Shown here piece by piece: positions 6,278 through 8,612 of a stretch of DNA of 8,612 nt. The notes beneath the pieces were generated by a model. That model was not told the origin of the DNA. It saw nothing but the letters and a program-made list of their open reading frames with translations, and searched no databases. The DNA is from a bacterium (GTDB taxonomy: Bacteria > Ratteibacteria > UBA8468 > B48-G9 > DTJG01). Each line of letters starts with the position of its first letter. Position 1 is the stretch's first letter. A program made the translations under genes and the position numbers. The stretch lies in the NCBI GenBank assembly GCA_026418655.1, contig JAOAAW010000194.1:1-8612 (forward strand). Reading direction: 5' to 3'.

Positions 6278-6300
6278 CATAAAAGCCAAAAAGGGGTTTT

Positions 6301-7677
6301 ATGAAGTATCTATGGAGTGGTAGGTTTAAGGAAGATCTTGATGAGCTTGCTAAAAGATTTACTTTTTCAATAAGCCTTGATAAAAATCTTGCCGTTTTTG
6401 ACGTGGCAGGAAGTATTGTACATGCTGAGATGCTTGTGCGACAAAAAATAATACCGCGTAAAGATGGAAAAAAAATTATCAGTGGCCTTAAAAAAATCGA
6501 AGGTGAAATAAGAAGAAATCAATTTGTTTTTAAACCCGATGACGAAGATATCCACACTGCGATCGAAAGAAGATTGACTGAGCTGATTGGGCCAGTAGCA
6601 GGTAAGCTTCATACAGCTCGTTCACGGAATGATCAGATAATACTTGATGAAAAACTCTACCTGAAAAGAATTATTCCTGAAATTCGATCCGTAATTATTC
6701 TTTTGCAGAAAACACTTGTAAATAAGGCAGAGGAATGCATTGAAATTTTCTTTCCAGAATTAACCCACTTTCAACCTGCACAGCCGGTTTTATTTTCACA
6801 TCATTTGCTTGCATATGTCTGTATGCTGGAAAGAGATAAAACAAGGTTAAGTGACACACTTAATCGAATTAATATATCACCTCTTGGAGCCTGTGCCTGC
6901 GCAGGTACATCTTTTAAGATAGACCCTGTATATATTGCAAAAAAATTAGGTTTTGATGATGTCTTTACCAACAGTGTGGATGTGGTGAGTGATAGGGATT
7001 TTATTATGGAAACAGTTTCAAATCTCGGAATATTGATGATTCATCTTTCACGAATGGCTGAAGAATTGATTTTGTGGCATTCTTCGCTTATTGGTTTTGT
7101 GGATTTACCAGAGGAATTTTGCACGGGTTCCAGTATAATGCCGCAGAAAAAAAATCCAGATGTTCTGGAATTAATAAGAGGGAAAGCTTCGGTTGTACTC
7201 GGAAGTATTGTTGGAATGTTTTCACTGATGAAAGGATTACCACTATCTTATAACCGCGATTTGCAGGAAGATAAAAGGTTCTTGTTTGAAAGTTGTGAAA
7301 TCGCTCATCTATCAACACTGATAATCAGCAGGATTATTGAGAAGACAAAAATCAATGTTGTTGATATGAGTATGGCCTGTAAGCATGGTTATATGGAAGC
7401 TACGGATATTGCAGAATTTCTTACCACAAAAGGGATTCCATTCAGAGAATCACACTATATTGTTGGGAATCTTGTGAAAAAGGCTATTGAAAAAAAACTA
7501 CCATTGAATGAACTTGACGAGCTGACCATCGAGAAAATTACAAAGTGCAAAGCCGCAGTAAAATTTGTTAAGAGCCTTTCACCAGAAAAATCCATAAGAT
7601 TGAAAAGTTCCCATGGTAGTACAAGCCCCTCTTTTGTAAAAAAGGAAATAGAGAAATGGAAAATTATCTTGAAATAA
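6301..7677 (+). CDS. argH: Argininosuccinate lyase
   Basis: ArgH splits argininosuccinate into arginine and fumarate, the last step of arginine synthesis. The 458-residue length is standard for this homotetrameric cytosolic member of the fumarase/aspartase superfamily. It begins LWSGRF (4-9), the usual ArgH opening. It has HTARSRNDQ at 104-112 (substrate binding), LTHFQPAQP at 154-162 with the catalytic His156, and the superfamily signature GSSIMPQKKNP at 276-286 with the catalytic serine, followed by the family-typical YNRDLQEDK at 317-325. All key motifs are intact. The ATG lies 4 nt after AAGGGG (6291-6296). The 3' end overlaps lysA by 22 nt, suggesting an operon of terminal steps for arginine and lysine. 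argG is not in the window. Confidence 0.96.
   Translation: MKYLWSGRFKEDLDELAKRFTFSISLDKNLAVFDVAGSIVHAEMLVRQKIIPRKDGKKIISGLKKIEGEIRRNQFVFKPDDEDIHTAIERRLTELIGPVAGKLHTARSRNDQIILDEKLYLKRIIPEIRSVIILLQKTLVNKAEECIEIFFPELTHFQPAQPVLFSHHLLAYVCMLERDKTRLSDTLNRINISPLGACACAGTSFKIDPVYIAKKLGFDDVFTNSVDVVSDRDFIMETVSNLGILMIHLSRMAEELILWHSSLIGFVDLPEEFCTGSSIMPQKKNPDVLELIRGKASVVLGSIVGMFSLMKGLPLSYNRDLQEDKRFLFESCEIAHLSTLIISRIIEKTKINVVDMSMACKHGYMEATDIAEFLTTKGIPFRESHYIVGNLVKKAIEKKLPLNELDELTIEKITKCKAAVKFVKSLSPEKSIRLKSSHGSTSPSFVKKEIEKWKIILK
7641..7646 (+). promoter_or_regulatory. Upstream ribosome binding site for lysA, inside argH
   Basis: AAAGGA ends 9 nt before the ATG at 7656 and lies within the last codons of argH. 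It supports a start giving the longer lysA product that overlaps argH by 22 nt. Confidence 0.5.
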
Positions 7678-8612
7678 TATCGGAAGGATTATACAGATTT
7701 AAAAGAGGAAATTTAATGATAGAAAGCGTGTTTGCAAAGGATATTTGCAATAGATATGGAACACCTCTATATGTTTATAGTGCTACGTTTATAGAAAAGC
7801 AAATTTGTAAATTGAAAAATGCATTCAAAAGTTTATCGCCTTTGATATGTTATTCAATGAAGGCAAACAGCAATATGGAAGTTTTAAATATTATTAGAGA
7901 TCACGGTTGTGGAGTTGATATTGTTTCTGGTGGAGAACTTGCTAAAGCAGTGAAGGCAAATTTTTCTTCGAAGAAAATAGTTTTTGCCGGTGTTGGTAAA
8001 ACGAAAGAAGAAATTATAGCGGCTCTGAAAAAAAATATTCTTTTATTTACCGTAGAGAGTGTTGAAGAGCTGAAACAAATTGATATAATCGCGGAGGATT
8101 TAAAAAAAATTGCTGATGTGAGCTTACGTATAAATCTTGATGTTGATGTGGATTCGCATCATTATACGAAAACAGCAAAAAAAGAAACGAAATTTGGTTT
8201 ACCTAGAGATCAGATCAGGGCAATTATTAATTCTAGGAGAAGTTTCAGGAATGTAAACATTACAGGGATACATTTTCATTTAGGTTCAAATATAAAAAAT
8301 TCTTCTTTTTATGTTGAGGCACTCAAGAAACTTAATAAATTTTTAAGATTGATAAATTTCCGTCCTTCAATAATTGATATCGGGGGGGGATTTGGTATAC
8401 AGTACAGAACGAATGAACAGATAGAACCGATAGAAAATTTTGGCAAAAACATATGTGATTTCTTTCTCAACAATTTTCCCGGTGTTTCAATGATTATCGA
8501 ACCAGGGAGATTTATAGTGGGAAATGCTGGTATTTTGTTTACAAAGGTTTTATACAATAAGAAAACACCACACAAAAATTTTCTCATTGTGGATGCTGGT
8601 ATGAATGATTTA
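7656..8612 (+). CDS. lysA: Diaminopimelate decarboxylase, 3'-truncated by the window end
   Basis: LysA is a PLP enzyme that decarboxylates meso-diaminopimelate to L-lysine. The window holds 319 residues with no stop; family members are about 410-430, so about 100 C-terminal residues, with part of the second domain, are missing. Fold-type III features are in place: YGTPLYVYS (34-42), the PLP lysine Lys69 in CYSMKAN, DIVSGGEL (88-95), HFHLGS (206-211), the phosphate-binding DIGGGFG (241-247) and EPGR (282-285). Two starts are possible: 7656, and 7716 with a better spaced AGAGG. I chose 7656 because FKRGNLMIESV between them matches the usual LysA N-terminal pattern F-x-x-G-x-L-x-x-E-x-V. It overlaps argH by 22 nt. 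Related PLP decarboxylases (ornithine/arginine, carboxynorspermidine) are less likely given the N-terminus. Confidence 0.92.
   Translation, partial: MENYLEIISEGLYRFKRGNLMIESVFAKDICNRYGTPLYVYSATFIEKQICKLKNAFKSLSPLICYSMKANSNMEVLNIIRDHGCGVDIVSGGELAKAVKANFSSKKIVFAGVGKTKEEIIAALKKNILLFTVESVEELKQIDIIAEDLKKIADVSLRINLDVDVDSHHYTKTAKKETKFGLPRDQIRAIINSRRSFRNVNITGIHFHLGSNIKNSSFYVEALKKLNKFLRLINFRPSIIDIGGGFGIQYRTNEQIEPIENFGKNICDFFLNNFPGVSMIIEPGRFIVGNAGILFTKVLYNKKTPHKNFLIVDAGMNDL
7704..7708 (+). promoter_or_regulatory. Second ribosome binding site within the 5' end of lysA
   Basis: AGAGG stands 7 nt before an in-frame ATG at 7716. By sequence and spacing this is at least as good as the site before 7656, so initiation here, giving a LysA shorter by 20 residues, cannot be excluded. 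Confidence 0.4.

Noticed and set aside
8382..8389. Run of eight G in lysA as a possible sequencing frameshift
   Set aside because: The frame continues intact on both sides and the run encodes the expected DIGGGFG phosphate-binding loop, so no indel is needed.
1..8612. Search for CRISPR arrays, tRNA or rRNA genes, insertion sequences, integrases, and defence or toxin-antitoxin genes
   Set aside because: I saw no regularly spaced repeats, no cloverleaf-like tRNA in the gaps, no transposase or integrase motifs, and almost all sequence is taken up by well recognised housekeeping genes.

Overview
This window is ordinary chromosomal housekeeping sequence from an AT-rich bacterium (about 35-40% G+C by eye), probably an uncultivated lineage known from metagenomic or single-cell data. 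It reads as bacterial because it has bacterial topoisomerase I, Shine-Dalgarno sites before most genes and sigma70-like promoter boxes. The argH-lysA pair with a pyruvate-type citramalate synthase is reminiscent of Omnitrophota/PVC-like candidate phyla, but that placement is a weak inference. Bases 1-19 are not genomic: they are the Tn5/Nextera mosaic-end adapter, so the left edge is a true contig end.

Layout. (1) 20-1425, + strand: the C-terminal part of an M55 (DppA-like) D-aminopeptidase, then 14 bp later a PF04909-type amidohydrolase; this is a two-gene catabolic unit. (2) 1426-1865: a 440-bp gap with no convincing gene. It holds interleaved inverted repeats, stop-interrupted protein-like frames and, at its right edge, a strong sigma70-like promoter. 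(3) 1866-3434, +: (R)-citramalate synthase (cimA), apparently expressed from a leaderless mRNA. (4) 3522-6225, - strand: topA (DNA topoisomerase I) followed by hisA with a 23-nt overlap; hisA carries an unusual insertion of about 30 residues. (5) 6226-6300: a compact divergent promoter region with a palindromic -10 element. (6) 6301-8612, +: argH and lysA, overlapping by 22 nt; lysA runs off the right edge.

Most genes are biosynthetic: cimA starts the pyruvate route to isoleucine, hisA works in histidine synthesis, argH makes arginine in the last step, and lysA makes lysine in the last step. This suggests an organism able to make amino acids. The first two genes suggest recycling of D-amino-acid peptides or amides. 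I found no defence system, CRISPR array, integrase, transposase, tRNA or rRNA, and no new biological system. The points most worth a second look are the leaderless cimA start, the structured 1587-1716 segment, the HisA insertion, the topA-hisA coupling and the adapter remnant.
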